From assembly GCF_000178115.2 (NCBI RefSeq), contig NC_014828.1, positions 124,001 through 188,000 of the forward strand: DNA of 64,000 nt. The letters run 5' to 3'. Each line of letters opens with the position of its first letter. The stretch's first letter is position 1. The translations under genes and the position numbers were made by a program. The notes beneath the pieces were generated by a model. The model saw only the letters and a list, made by a program, of their open reading frames with translations. It made no database searches and had not been told where the DNA came from. Source of the DNA: Ethanoligenens harbinense YUAN-3. Lineage in GTDB: Bacteria; Bacillota; Clostridia; Oscillospirales; Ethanoligenentaceae. Positions 17,977-27,138 of the stretch are shown piece after piece.

Positions 17977-18855
17977 GTGAGTGACCGGTATGAACTGAAC
18001 AAGAACCTGGCGCAGATGCTCAAGGGCGGCGTCATTATGGACGTGACCACGGCGAAAGAAGCCGAAATCGCGCAGGCCGCGGGCGCGGTAGCCGTGATGG
18101 CGCTGGAGCGCGTGCCTTCCGATATCCGCAAGGAGGGCGGCGTGGCCCGCATGTCCGACCCGCGCATCATCAAGGAAATCAAAAATGCGGTGACCATCCC
18201 GGTGATGGCCAAATGCCGCATCGGCCATCTGGTGGAGGCGCAGGTTTTGCAGGCGCTGGGCATCGACTATATCGACGAGAGCGAAGTGCTCACCCCTGCC
18301 GACGACCGGTTCCACATCGACAAGCACGCGTTTAACATCCCGTTTGTGTGCGGCGCGCGCAACCTGGGCGAGGCCCTGCGGCGCATCGGCGAGGGCGCGG
18401 CCATGATCCGCACCAAGGGTGAGGCCGGCACCGGCAACGTGGTGGAAGCCGTGCGCCACATGCGCACCATCACCGCGGACATCCGCCGGCTGCAAAACCT
18501 GCCCGCGGACGAACTGATGACGGCGGCCAAAGAACTGGGCGCGCCTTATGACCTGGTGGAGGAGCTTGCCGAGACCGGGAAGCTGCCGGTGGTCAACTTC
18601 GCGGCGGGCGGTATCGCCACTCCGGCGGACGCTGCGCTGATGATGCAGCTTGGCAGCGAAGGCGTGTTCGTCGGCTCGGGCATCTTCAAATCCGCCGACC
18701 CGGAAAAGCGCGCCCGCGCCATCGTGAAAGCGACCACCTATTACAACAAGCCCGAGATCATCGCGGAAGTCTCCGAAGATCTCGGCGAGCCGATGAAGGG
18801 CATCGACCTGAACACCATCCCCGAAGAAGAGCGGCTGGCGACAAGGGGCTGGTGA
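17977..18855 (+). CDS. pdxS: Pyridoxal 5'-phosphate synthase subunit PdxS
   Basis: This is a 292-residue protein with a GTG start at 17977 placed 8 bases after TTGGAGGAA. It is the synthase of the DXP-independent pathway and condenses ribose 5-phosphate, glyceraldehyde 3-phosphate and ammonia into PLP. The family signature [18 protein letters not shown] and [20 protein letters not shown] near the N-terminus, and phosphate-binding [14 protein letters not shown] near the C-terminus, are all present. Length matches the family. pdxT follows after one base, so both subunits are made together and form the 12+12 complex. Regulation by the adjacent PdxR is likely. Confidence 0.98.
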   Translation: MSDRYELNKNLAQMLKGGVIMDVTTAKEAEIAQAAGAVAVMALERVPSDIRKEGGVARMSDPRIIKEIKNAVTIPVMAKCRIGHLVEAQVLQALGIDYIDESEVLTPADDRFHIDKHAFNIPFVCGARNLGEALRRIGEGAAMIRTKGEAGTGNVVEAVRHMRTITADIRRLQNLPADELMTAAKELGAPYDLVEELAETGKLPVVNFAAGGIATPADAALMMQLGSEGVFVGSGIFKSADPEKRARAIVKATTYYNKPEIIAEVSEDLGEPMKGIDLNTIPEEERLATRGW

Positions 18856-18856
18856 G

Positions 18857-19432
18857 ATGAAAACCGTCGGCGTATTGGCTTTGCAAGGCTCGTTCCGCGA
18901 GCACCTGGCGATGCTGGCCAAACTGAACGATGTCACGCCCCTGGCCGTAAAGAACACGGACGACCTCGCGCGGGTGGACGGGCTGATTCTGCCCGGCGGC
19001 GAGAGCACCGCGCAGGGCAAGCTGCTGCGGGATTTTAAGCTGCTGGAACCGCTGCGGGTGCGCATCCGGGACGGGCTGCCCGTCTGGGGCACCTGCGCGG
19101 GACTGATTCTGCTGGCCAAACAGATCGAGGGCGGCGAGCCGACTCATCTGGGCGTGATGGACATCGCCGTGCGGCGCAACGCCTACGGCGGGCAGCTCGA
19201 CAGCTTCACCGCTGCCGCCGTGCTGCCCGGTATCTCGCCCGAACCGTTCTCGCTGGTGTTTATCCGCGCGCCGTGGATCGAACAGGCAGGCGCGGGAGTG
19301 GAGGTGCTGGCGAGGTATGGGGAGCATATCATCGCCGCGAAAGAACGAAACATGCTGGTCACCTCGTTTCACCCGGAACTGACAGGTGACATGCGGTTCC
19401 ATGCGTATTTTGTCCGGCAGATCGCGGGATAA
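18857..19432 (+). CDS. pdxT: Pyridoxal 5'-phosphate synthase glutaminase subunit PdxT
   Basis: This is a 191-residue class I glutamine amidotransferase that supplies ammonia to PdxS. The start VGVLALQGSFREHL and oxyanion segment LILPGGESTA are typical. The catalytic cysteine is in WGTCAGLILLA, and the His-Glu pair lies in TSFHPELTGD. The gene starts one base after pdxS. A very long terminator hairpin follows the stop by 12 bases, ending the pdxST operon. Confidence 0.98.
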   Translation: MKTVGVLALQGSFREHLAMLAKLNDVTPLAVKNTDDLARVDGLILPGGESTAQGKLLRDFKLLEPLRVRIRDGLPVWGTCAGLILLAKQIEGGEPTHLGVMDIAVRRNAYGGQLDSFTAAAVLPGISPEPFSLVFIRAPWIEQAGAGVEVLARYGEHIIAAKERNMLVTSFHPELTGDMRFHAYFVRQIAG

Positions 19433-19444
19433 CACAAAGACAGC

Positions 19445-19490
19445 AAACGGGAGCGGGGCGTGTGCAGTTGCACATGCCCCGCTCCCGTTT
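19445..19490 (+). terminator. Long terminator hairpin after pdxT
   Basis: Two 22-base arms beginning AAACGGGAGCGGGGC and ending GCCCCGCTCCCGTTT pair with a single G-T wobble around a two-base loop. The stem is bidirectional in shape and sits between pdxT and the converging hsp20 gene. Confidence 0.9.
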
Positions 19491-19527
19491 GTGTTAAAGC
19501 GTCGTCATCCGACGGCTGCCTTACACC

Positions 19528-19953
19528 TTATTGAATCTCAATGCCGGTATCGCCGCCCTGCTCGCCACTCTTGGGCAACACGACGTTGAGTACGCCGTCC
19601 GCGTATTTGGCGGAAATGCCCTCACGCTTCACACCAGGCAGGTAAAACGCGCGGCTGCTCTGGCCCACCCGACGCTCATGGCGCAGATAGCCGTCCTTTT
19701 CGACTTTATTTTCTTCGCTGCGGCTGACGGAAACGGTCAATGTACCGCTCTCGGCGTAATGGATGGCAATGTCCTGTTTCTGAACGCCCGGGATATCCAC
19801 CGATACCGCGTATTCCGTGTCCGTTTCCTTGATATCGGTCTTCATTTCCCCCGACATCACAGTGGAGAAGAACGGTTCGCCGAAGAAACTGTCGAACAAT
19901 GAGCCTTTGCCTTCATACGGCACCATACCACGATGATTGCTGAAACCCAACAT
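19528..19953 (-). CDS. hsp20: Small heat-shock protein (Hsp20/alpha-crystallin)
   Basis: This is a 141-residue protein from ATG 19953, preceded by AAAGGGG at 9 bases. The alpha-crystallin domain covers residues ~35-130: YAVSVDIPGVQKQDI, LTVSVSRSEENK, the RAFYLPGV segment, and ADGVLNVVLPK. The C-terminal tail ends with IEIQ, an I-X-I-type anchor used in oligomer assembly. It is an ATP-independent holdase for unfolding cytosolic proteins. The promoter immediately upstream carries a perfect match to the CtsR operator, so it should belong to the CtsR heat-shock regulon. Confidence 0.95.
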   Translation of the reverse strand: MLGFSNHRGMVPYEGKGSLFDSFFGEPFFSTVMSGEMKTDIKETDTEYAVSVDIPGVQKQDIAIHYAESGTLTVSVSRSEENKVEKDGYLRHERRVGQSSRAFYLPGVKREGISAKYADGVLNVVLPKSGEQGGDTGIEIQ

Positions 19954-19986
19954 GATGAACAACCCCTTTCTTTTGATTGCAGGTAT

Positions 19987-20015
19987 AGTATACCCTATTG
20001 GTCAAAGAAAGTCAA
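19987..20015 (-). promoter_or_regulatory. Sigma-A promoter of hsp20
   Basis: On the minus strand, TTGACT (20010-20015) and TATACT (19987-19992) are spaced by 17 bases, about 35 bases before the hsp20 start. Confidence 0.85.
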
Positions 20016-20016
20016 A
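20000..20016. promoter_or_regulatory. CtsR operator
   Basis: GGTCAAAGAAAGTCAAA matches the CtsR consensus RGTCAAANANRGTCAAA at every fixed position, as a direct heptad repeat. It overlaps the -35 box of the hsp20 promoter, so CtsR binding would block RNA polymerase until heat or other protein stress inactivates it. No ctsR gene is in the window. Confidence 0.85.
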
Positions 20017-20264
20017 GTCTATTTTTGGCTGTGAATTGGTTTGCTCTCTCATGGGGGCGCATCTTTGCATGTTGTCCGGCCCGTGCGCGCGCAATCAAGC
20101 GTTTTGGCCCGATTTCACAGCATCCGAACGCTGGTCGAAAAGCGCATGCGCACGTCCTAATTCTATACGGAACGTTGATTGTATCCTTTCCATTCGGTAC
20201 AAGCCTACCGAATAGCGCCTGCTTTGTAAAAATTCGGCCTGTTTATACAAAATGGAAATAAAAA

Positions 20265-20285
20265 GCCGCCGGTTTACCCGGCGGC
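20265..20285 (-). terminator. Intrinsic terminator after the proBA operon
   Basis: GCCGCCGG (20265-20272) pairs with CCGGCGGC (20278-20285). On the minus strand the stem is followed by TTTTTATTT, 27 bases past the stop at 20312. The stretch 20017-20264 to its left holds no gene that I can support. Confidence 0.88.
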
Positions 20286-20311
20286 CTGCTCTACTGTACG
20301 CAATGTATCCG

Positions 20312-21001
20312 TCACGCGTTTTCCACGGCTGAAACGGCATAACCCGTGCCGTCGTGCCGCAGAGTATACCGCATGGTCTTGACCGACGCGGGCGGCACGA
20401 CGGAACCGTCGGCGCGTTGTGTCCATCCTGTGCTGGGAACATAGCCCACCGTCACGGCCAGGGTGTCCCCGTCTTGCCGCACGGCGGTGACGCGGGGCGT
20501 GTAAACATCCTTTTTGGCCGTCACCGGTACGTCATACCGCTGTGTATCGGCGTGGTAGACATACTCCACACCGTCCGACGCAAACGTGCGGAACGACGGC
20601 GCCGCATCGCTGCCGAAAAACGTGCGGTAAGCGCTCCGCACACGGTCGGCCGGCACGGACTGCCGGTCGTCCGACGTATAGGCGTAATGATCCTGCTCCG
20701 CGGCGACCCACACCGCGGTTTTCAACATCCAGTCCCGATCCGCGCGGGCAAGGCTGGCAAACGGTTTGGGGTCCTGCGCCACCAGGGGCGCGAGGTACGT
20801 TTCCAAAGCGGAGGCGGCTCCGGCCGACGACGCCTGTGCGGACGCCGTACTGCCGGACGCGGCGCCGGCACCGCCTCCGCCCGCGGCGGCAAACGCCAGC
20901 ACCAGCATGACCGCCCCGGCGGCCACCACCACCAGCCCCAGCATGCCCGCGCTGCTCCGCCCGCGCCGCCTGCGGCGGCGGACGGCATGCAAACGCGCCA
21001 T
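20312..21001 (-). CDS. Membrane-anchored extracytoplasmic protein of unknown function
   Basis: This is a 229-residue protein from ATG 21001 with GAGGACGGG upstream. A very basic start (MARLHAVRRRRRRGR) is followed by a membrane helix at residues ~19-41 (LGLVVVAAGAVMLVLAFAAA), so the rest is outside. A G/A/S-rich linker runs to residue ~65. The C-terminal ~160 residues form a small beta-rich domain of the type seen in proteins that carry NTF2-like or PepSY-like extracellular folds. It follows proA by 10 bases on the same strand, so it is likely cotranscribed with proline synthesis genes, with no obvious functional link. No recognised family name. Confidence 0.7.
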   Translation of the reverse strand: MARLHAVRRRRRRGRSSAGMLGLVVVAAGAVMLVLAFAAAGGGGAGAASGSTASAQASSAGAASALETYLAPLVAQDPKPFASLARADRDWMLKTAVWVAAEQDHYAYTSDDRQSVPADRVRSAYRTFFGSDAAPSFRTFASDGVEYVYHADTQRYDVPVTAKKDVYTPRVTAVRQDGDTLAVTVGYVPSTGWTQRADGSVVPPASVKTMRYTLRHDGTGYAVSAVENA

Positions 21002-21011
21002 GCGCCCGTCC

Positions 21012-22256
21012 TCAGCGAATCTGCCCGGACCCGTAGATCTGGTATTTCACGGTGGTCAGCTCCGCCAGGCCCATCGGCCCGCGCGCGTGCAGCTTCTGGG
21101 TGGAAATGCCGATTTCCGCACCGAAGCCGAATTCGCCGCCGTCGGTGAAGCGGGTGGACGCGTTTACATACACCGCCGCCGCGTCCACTTCCCGCAGGAA
21201 GTGCTCGCTGTTGGTATAATTCTCGGTTACGATGCACTCGCTGTGCCCGGAGCCGTACCGCGCGATGTGCGCGATGGCCTCGTCCAGACTGTCCACAACC
21301 TTCACGGCGAGGATATAATCCAGAAATTCAGTGGCCCAGTCGTCTTCCACGGCAGGCTGCACGTCTCCGCCGAGGATGGCGCGCACGGTTTCGTCGCCGC
21401 GCAGTTCCACCTGCTTGGTATCCAGCAGTGCTTTCGCGCGGGGCAAAAACGCCACCGCGATGTTCTTATGCACCAGCAGTGTTTCAGCCGCGTTGCAGAC
21501 GGAGGGACGCTGCGCCTTGGCGTTAAAAATGATCTGTGCTGCCATCTCGGTGTTTGCGCTTTCGTCCACGAACACATGGCAGTTGCCCACGCCGGTTTCG
21601 ATGACGGGCACGGTGGCGTTTTGCACCACGCTTTGGATGAGGCCCGCCCCGCCGCGCGGGATGAGCACGTCGAGATAGCCGTTCAGGCGCATGAGGGCGG
21701 CGGCGCTGTCGCGCGTGGTGTCCTCGACCACTTGAATGGCGTCCTCGGGCAGGCCGCTCTCTTTCAGCGCGCCGCGCATTACCCGCGCAAACGCGAGATT
21801 GGAGCGAATGGCTTCTTTGCCGCCGCGCAGAATGCAGGCGTTGCCCGCTTTGAGGCAAAGGCTGGCGGCGTCCACCGTCACGTTCGGGCGCGATTCAAAA
21901 ATGATGCCCACCACGCCGAGCGGCACCCGCGTCTTGAAGATGCGCAGACCGTTGGGGCGGGTCCAGCCCGCGTCGAGTTTGCCCACGGGATCGGGCAGGC
22001 CCGCCACCTGCTCCATGCCCGTGGCGATGCCCTCGATGCGCGCGGGCGTGAGGGTCAGCCGGTCGATCAGCGCGTCGGTCAGGCCGTTCTGCCGGCCGGC
22101 CTGCACATCTTCGGCGTTGGCCTGCAAAATGTCGGCCTCTTTGGCGCGCAGCGCCGCCGCGATGGCAAGCAGCGCCCGGTCTTTCTGCCCGGACGAGACT
22201 GCCGCCAGCACGCGCGCGGCGTCTTTCGCCCGTTTGCCCATTTCCTGTATCGTCAT
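21012..22256 (-). CDS. proA: Gamma-glutamyl phosphate reductase
   Basis: This 414-residue enzyme reduces gamma-glutamyl phosphate to glutamate semialdehyde with NADPH, the second step of proline synthesis. Family marks are [30 protein letters not shown], and the active-site cysteine block [16 protein letters not shown]. The C-terminus has the usual [20 protein letters not shown]. It starts at 22256 with GGAGAACGG upstream and overlaps the proB stop by four bases (ATGA), so the two enzymes that share a labile intermediate are translationally coupled. Length is typical. Confidence 0.97.
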   Translation of the reverse strand: MTIQEMGKRAKDAARVLAAVSSGQKDRALLAIAAALRAKEADILQANAEDVQAGRQNGLTDALIDRLTLTPARIEGIATGMEQVAGLPDPVGKLDAGWTRPNGLRIFKTRVPLGVVGIIFESRPNVTVDAASLCLKAGNACILRGGKEAIRSNLAFARVMRGALKESGLPEDAIQVVEDTTRDSAAALMRLNGYLDVLIPRGGAGLIQSVVQNATVPVIETGVGNCHVFVDESANTEMAAQIIFNAKAQRPSVCNAAETLLVHKNIAVAFLPRAKALLDTKQVELRGDETVRAILGGDVQPAVEDDWATEFLDYILAVKVVDSLDEAIAHIARYGSGHSECIVTENYTNSEHFLREVDAAAVYVNASTRFTDGGEFGFGAEIGISTQKLHARGPMGLAELTTVKYQIYGSGQIR

Positions 22257-23068
22257 GTCCGTTCTCCTTTTGGGTTTGCGGGAAAATAGGTGCCCACTTG
22301 TTTCCCGTCGAACAATGCGTATAGTTTTTCCGGGTCGGACCCGTCCATGATGACCATATCGATGCCGTTCTTCGTGACCATCTCGGCGGCTTCCAGCTTG
22401 GTGACCATGCCGCCGGTGCCCAGCGTGGAACCCGCGCCGCCCGCTGATGCGCGCACCCGTTCATCCACCGATTCCACCACTGGGATGAGGCAGGCGTCCG
22501 GCGCCTCGCGCGGGTTTTTGTCAAACAGGCCCTCGATGTCGCTCAGCAGCACCAGCGCGTCGGCCTGCACCAGCACGGCCACCACGGCGGAGAGCGTGTC
22601 GTTTCCGCCAAACGCCATGGCTTCTTCCTCAAGCTCTTCCACCGCTACCGAGTCGTTCTCGTTCACCACCGGGATGACGCCGAGCGACAGCAGGGTTTCG
22701 AAGGTGTTGACGAGGTTCTGCCGGGTGCTGTCGTGGTCGGTGAGGATGCGGGTCATGAGAATCTGCGCCACTACCTGCCCATAGGACAGGAACAGTTTGT
22801 CGTAGAGGTACATCAGCTCCACCTGCCCCACGGCGGCGGCGGCCTGCATCATGCGCGTGTCGCGCGGTCGCTCGTCCAGCCCCAGCCGGGTGGCGCCCAC
22901 GCCGATGGCCCCGGAGGTGACCAGAATCACATCCTTGCCGCTGTTTTTGAAATCGGACAGCACCCGCACCAGTTTTTCGATGCGCCGGATATGCAGCCGG
23001 CCGTTCGGGTAGGTGAGGGTGGAAGTGCCCACTTTGCATACGATCCGTTTTGCGTCCTGCAACGCCAT
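22253..23068 (-). CDS. proB: Glutamate 5-kinase (without PUA domain)
   Basis: This is a 271-residue amino-acid kinase starting at ATG 23068. It phosphorylates glutamate as the committed step of proline synthesis. Visible are [34 protein letters not shown], the glutamate-site [12 protein letters not shown], and [14 protein letters not shown] near the C-terminus. The RNA-modification-like PUA domain of many ProB enzymes (about 100 residues) is absent, so the usual feedback inhibition by proline could be altered. It is the first gene of a leftward proB-proA-(20312 gene) operon. A longer frame to 23233 is not supported by a ribosome binding site. Confidence 0.95.
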   Translation of the reverse strand: MALQDAKRIVCKVGTSTLTYPNGRLHIRRIEKLVRVLSDFKNSGKDVILVTSGAIGVGATRLGLDERPRDTRMMQAAAAVGQVELMYLYDKLFLSYGQVVAQILMTRILTDHDSTRQNLVNTFETLLSLGVIPVVNENDSVAVEELEEEAMAFGGNDTLSAVVAVLVQADALVLLSDIEGLFDKNPREAPDACLIPVVESVDERVRASAGGAGSTLGTGGMVTKLEAAEMVTKNGIDMVIMDGSDPEKLYALFDGKQVGTYFPANPKGERT

Positions 23069-23355
23069 GTCGTTCACTCGTTTCTTTTCGGTCTGTTTTT
23101 TTATTATACCATATCCGCCCGCTCCGGCACAGCCCGCTTTATTCACAGATTCGCCATAAATTTGTGCTATGTTCGTCATGCACGCGTGCCGCTGCGATGG
23201 TTCCCGGCCGGCCTGATACCGTCCTTCCGCCAAACACCAGATATGTTCCCGGGAGAACCGTATAAGAGATAAATTGGGCCCGGCCGTTCCGGCGGATATG
23301 CCGGATTTTTATTGAAGAATGCGATCAGGTTTCGCACGCAATCGGGGGAGTTTGC
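23069..23355. other. Divergent region between proB and the GT39-like gene
   Basis: A minus-strand TATAAT at 23103-23108 is the likely -10 of proB; its -35 is unclear. Next to it, 23116-23142 holds a fragment similar to the dispersed repeat family (AAAGCGGGCTGTGCC on the minus strand). The rest contains no gene, and I found no clear promoter for the rightward gene. Confidence 0.45.
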
Positions 23356-25614
23356 ATGATACATAGTCTGCGCCCAAAATGGGGCCGCACCGAAATTTTA
23401 CAGGTAATTCTGGCCGGGCTGGCCGTTTTGCTGGCATTTTTTCTGAGTTTTTACAATTTTGCGCAGGACGGCTACGGCAATCTATATTATTCGGCGGCTG
23501 TTAAAAGCATGACCACCAGTTGGCATAACTTTTTCTTTCTTTCGTTCGACCCCTCCGGCTTTGTGAACGTGGATAAACCGCCGCTCGCATTTTGGATGGA
23601 GGCCGCGTTCGTCAAGGCGTTCGGCTTCCATAGCTGGACGCTGCTGCTGCCGGAGGCGTTGGAAGCCGCCGGTTCGGTGCTCATCCTTTACCATCTGGTG
23701 AAGCGCCGCTTCGGGTTCGCGGCGGGCTGGATCGCCGCCGTCCTGCTGGCCGTCACGCCCATTTTCATTGCGGCGGCGCGCTCCAACAATCCGGACGCCA
23801 TGCTGGTGTTGATGATGCTCTTTGCGGCGTGGGCCGCCACACTGGCCGCCGAGACGGGGCGCTTCCGTTATCTGGTGCTCACCGCCGTCTGCGTCGGCCT
23901 AGCCTTCAACACTAAGATGCTGGCGGCGTTCCTCGTTCTGCCCGCCTGTGCACTGGCCTATCTGTTTGCCCGCGGCATGCGCTGGCGGCGCAAATTCCTG
24001 CATCTTGCTGCAGCGGCGGCTGTGCTGATCGTGGTGTCCTTTTGCTGGGTGGAAGCGGTGGACCTCACACCGGCAGCCGACCGCCCGTTTGTGGGCAGCA
24101 GCGCCGACAACAGCGAGATGAACCTCGTACTCGGCTACAACGGGCTCAACCGTGTGTTCGCCAAAGAGCATGCACCTGCGGACACGGCAGCCGACCGGCG
24201 CGTAAACACGCGCACCGCCACACTGCCGAAACGCCGCAGCTCGGCGACAGACAGCCGGGTGGTAGACAGCCGGGCCGCGGTCCGCGGCACCGGTGCGCAG
24301 CGCGACGCGCCCGGCGCGACGCGACTGCTGGACCTATACACCGGGGAGCAAATCAGCTGGTTTTTACCGCTTGCCGCCGTTGGCGCGGCGGCCGCGGTCG
24401 TTTATGTGCTGGGGCTGGAAAAGGAACGGCGTCGCGGCAAAATCACGGCGCTGCTGCTCTGGGGCGGATGGTCGGCCGTCATGGTCGTGTTTTTCAGCTT
24501 CTGCGGCAATCTCACGCACCGGTATTACCTCAATGTCATCGCGCCGGGCCTGGCGGCGCTCGGCGGCATCGGTATGGTTTGCATGGTCAGGTTGGCACTG
24601 CAAAAGGGCAGCGCATGGTGGAAGGCGTTGTTCCTGCCCGCCGGGCTGGTTTTGAGCGCCGTGTTCCACCTTTCGCTCCTTACAAACTACCCGGACTGGT
24701 TCCATGCGCTCTGGCCGCTCGACGCCGTCTGCATCGTGCTGGCCGCCGTTTTGCTCCTGCTCCGTTTCCACCCGGTATGGATGCGGCCGCGCGTGTTCAC
24801 CGGCATTGCGGGGGCCGCGCTGGTCTGCCTGCTGGCGACGCCGTTCTGCTGGTCGTTCACCGCGGTGCTCGGGCACGTGAGCGGCAGTGACGCCGCCGCA
24901 GGCCCCGTTTTACTGCGCGGAAAAAACGGGGAAATGTTCCCATCTCTTTCCTATATCGTCAAGAGGCTTAAAGACGCCACCTCCGACCCTGCGCCGTCGT
25001 CTGATGATATGAAACTGGAAACTTATCTGGAACAGCATCGGGACGGGGCGGTCTATCTCGCCGCCGTGCCGGGCGCCCCGCTCGCGGAAAGCCTTATCGT
25101 CGATACCGGTGAGCCCGTCATGGCCATCGGCGGCTTTAACGGCAGCAACCCCATTCTTACTCTTGGTGATTTGCAGCAACTGGTTGCCGAAGGCAAGCTG
25201 CGGTATTTTCTGAGCACATCCCCCGTCGCCGCCGAAACGGAGGCGCCCGGCACAACGGATGCGCCGGGAAATGCGGCTGCCCGGCTGAACCAGTCTTCGC
25301 CATATGACAGTTCGCATTCGGAACGGCTCCGCGACGGCGTGAATACCTCCGACGGACAACTGCCGGAAAACCTGCGCAACGCCTATCATGCAGATGAGGA
25401 TGGCCGACTTTGGGCAACCGGCCGCAACGAGGCAAACGGCGCCGAACTTCGCAGTACACGCGGCCAAAACCCGAACGCACCCATCTATGCGTGGGCCGAA
25501 GCGAACAGCCAGATCGTCCCCTCGGATACCTATCTGGGAAATGGCAGGCCGGACGACCCGCACGCTACGTTATACCTTCTCTCGCAGGCAAAAGCCAAAG
25601 CCGCCCTAAGCTGA
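23356..25614 (+). CDS. Multi-spanning membrane glycosyltransferase (GT39/ArnT-PMT type)
   Basis: This is a 752-residue protein starting at ATG 23356 after GGGGGAG. The N-terminal half has the ArnT/PMT fold: first extracellular loop with the catalytic-type acidic residues (YYSAAVKSMTTSWHNFF, NVDKPPLAFWMEA) and about eleven hydrophobic segments up to residue ~500. The remaining ~250 residues are a soluble extracytoplasmic domain. Homologs (YkcB-type) use polyprenyl-phosphate sugars to modify lipids, teichoic acids or proteins outside the cell. The loop at residues ~275-325, which I remember as glycine-rich in relatives, is here rich in Arg, Thr and Ala. It is a single gene ended by a strong terminator. 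Confidence 0.88.
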   Translation: MIHSLRPKWGRTEILQVILAGLAVLLAFFLSFYNFAQDGYGNLYYSAAVKSMTTSWHNFFFLSFDPSGFVNVDKPPLAFWMEAAFVKAFGFHSWTLLLPEALEAAGSVLILYHLVKRRFGFAAGWIAAVLLAVTPIFIAAARSNNPDAMLVLMMLFAAWAATLAAETGRFRYLVLTAVCVGLAFNTKMLAAFLVLPACALAYLFARGMRWRRKFLHLAAAAAVLIVVSFCWVEAVDLTPAADRPFVGSSADNSEMNLVLGYNGLNRVFAKEHAPADTAADRRVNTRTATLPKRRSSATDSRVVDSRAAVRGTGAQRDAPGATRLLDLYTGEQISWFLPLAAVGAAAAVVYVLGLEKERRRGKITALLLWGGWSAVMVVFFSFCGNLTHRYYLNVIAPGLAALGGIGMVCMVRLALQKGSAWWKALFLPAGLVLSAVFHLSLLTNYPDWFHALWPLDAVCIVLAAVLLLLRFHPVWMRPRVFTGIAGAALVCLLATPFCWSFTAVLGHVSGSDAAAGPVLLRGKNGEMFPSLSYIVKRLKDATSDPAPSSDDMKLETYLEQHRDGAVYLAAVPGAPLAESLIVDTGEPVMAIGGFNGSNPILTLGDLQQLVAEGKLRYFLSTSPVAAETEAPGTTDAPGNAAARLNQSSPYDSSHSERLRDGVNTSDGQLPENLRNAYHADEDGRLWATGRNEANGAELRSTRGQNPNAPIYAWAEANSQIVPSDTYLGNGRPDDPHATLYLLSQAKAKAALS

Positions 25615-25631
25615 ATGGTCGCCGTCCCACC

Positions 25632-25666
25632 AAAAAGGGCGCGCCGCATTGCGGCGCGCCCTTTTT
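25632..25666. terminator. Bidirectional terminator between the GT39-like gene and hydG
   Basis: AAAAAGGGCGCGCCGC and GCGGCGCGCCCTTTTT pair perfectly around ATT. T-runs follow on both strands, and the genes converge here. Confidence 0.95.
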
Positions 25667-25685
25667 ATCTGCCGGAAAAAAACGT

Positions 25686-27134
25686 TCAGACGCGCAGATC
25701 GCGCTCCCCGTTTTCCAAGCGGCGCAGGTTTTCCCGAATGGTGTCGTAGATCGGTTCGCCCGCAAAGCGCGCAACGTGTTTGGCAATGATCTGCTCGCCC
25801 TTTTCGCGCGTTTCCGGGCCGGCGTAGTCGAGCAGGTATTCCTTGAACGTGAAGATGGCGTTGGGAATACAGAAATGGTGCACGAATTTGGACTTGGCCA
25901 ACCCCATGAACTCCTCGCCCACGCGCCCCATGCGATAGCAGGCCGTGCAGAACGAGGGGATGTTGCCCATCTCCCCGGTTTCCAGGACCACATCATCCAG
26001 CGAGCGGGTATCGCCCAGCGAAAACTGCTCCTTGTCCGGCAGGGCGTTGGCGTCTTTCACGCCATAGCCGCCCACGCCGATGCGCGTGCCGCCGTCGATC
26101 TGGGACACGCCCAGCGGCAGCACCGAATCGCGCACCTCTTTGGTCTCACGCGCGGTGCAGATCATGCCGGTATATGGCACCGACAGCCGCAGGACGGCCA
26201 CCAGCTTTTTGAAATCCTCGTCACTTACCGCGTATTCGGGGTGGTCGGAGAACGGCGTGCCGGTCGCGGGCGTGATGCGCGGGAACGAAATGGTGTGCGG
26301 CCCCACGCCGTTGAACGTCTCCTCCAGATGGATGGTGTGGTAAAGCAGGCCCATCACCTCGAACCGCCAGTCGTACAGCCCGAACAGCGCGCCGATGCCC
26401 ACGTCGCCCAGACCGGCTTCCAGTGCGCGGTCCATCGCGTAGAGCCGCCAGCGGTAGTTGCCTTTGACGGTGTTGGCCGGATGCAGATGCCGGTAGGTCT
26501 CGTGGTGATAGGTTTCCTGGAAAACCTGGAAGGTGCCGATGCCGATTTCTTTGAGACGGCGTAGCTCCGGCACCGAAAGTGGCGCGGCGTTGATGTTGGC
26601 GCGGCGGATCTCGCCGTTGCCCTCCTTGACGCTATAGACCTTTTCGATGGACTTGCAGAGGAAGTCGATGCCGGTGGACGGCGCTTCGCCATAGACCAGC
26701 ACAGTGCGTTTCTGGCCCTCGCGGATCATGGTGCGCACCTCTTTGTCGATTTCGTCCATCGAGAGGGTCTTGCGGTGCATCATGTGATTGCTGCGGCGGA
26801 ACCCGCAGTATTTGCAGTCGTTGGCGCATTCGTCGCTGATATAGAGCGGCGCGAAGAAGACGATGCGGTCGCCGTAGACCTCCTGCTTGAGCCGGTTGGC
26901 CAACTCGTACATTTCGGTGATTGTTTCCGGGTCGCTGTTCTGGAGAAGGATGGCCGTTTCTTCCGGTTCGAGCCGGACGGTCTTCTCCGCCTTTTGGAGC
27001 ACCGCGCGTACCGCCTCTCTGGACGGGTTCTCCGCCGCCTTGAGCTGGCTCCAAATCTTATCGTCGTCTATAAAATCATGGTCCTGCCGGTCATAGGCGG
27101 CCATTTCGTCTTCATACTGTTTCAGATAATCCAT
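25686..27134 (-). CDS. hydG: [FeFe]-hydrogenase maturase HydG
   Basis: This is a 482-residue radical SAM tyrosine lyase that makes the CO and CN ligands of the H-cluster. The SAM cluster motif is CANDCKYCGF (CX3CX2C) within FFAPLYISDECAND. The substrate-channel region includes FQETYHHETYRHLHP. The C-terminal second-cluster motif CTACYRMGRVGEEFM followed by FCIPNAIFTFKEYLLDY separates HydG from ThiH. It starts 4 bases after the TM1266-like gene. Presence implies the cell makes an active [FeFe]-hydrogenase; hydE, hydF and the hydrogenase itself are elsewhere. Start ATG at 27134 has AAGGAGTG upstream. Confidence 0.96.
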   Translation of the reverse strand: MDYLKQYEDEMAAYDRQDHDFIDDDKIWSQLKAAENPSREAVRAVLQKAEKTVRLEPEETAILLQNSDPETITEMYELANRLKQEVYGDRIVFFAPLYISDECANDCKYCGFRRSNHMMHRKTLSMDEIDKEVRTMIREGQKRTVLVYGEAPSTGIDFLCKSIEKVYSVKEGNGEIRRANINAAPLSVPELRRLKEIGIGTFQVFQETYHHETYRHLHPANTVKGNYRWRLYAMDRALEAGLGDVGIGALFGLYDWRFEVMGLLYHTIHLEETFNGVGPHTISFPRITPATGTPFSDHPEYAVSDEDFKKLVAVLRLSVPYTGMICTARETKEVRDSVLPLGVSQIDGGTRIGVGGYGVKDANALPDKEQFSLGDTRSLDDVVLETGEMGNIPSFCTACYRMGRVGEEFMGLAKSKFVHHFCIPNAIFTFKEYLLDYAGPETREKGEQIIAKHVARFAGEPIYDTIRENLRRLENGERDLRV

Positions 27135-27138
27135 CGTT

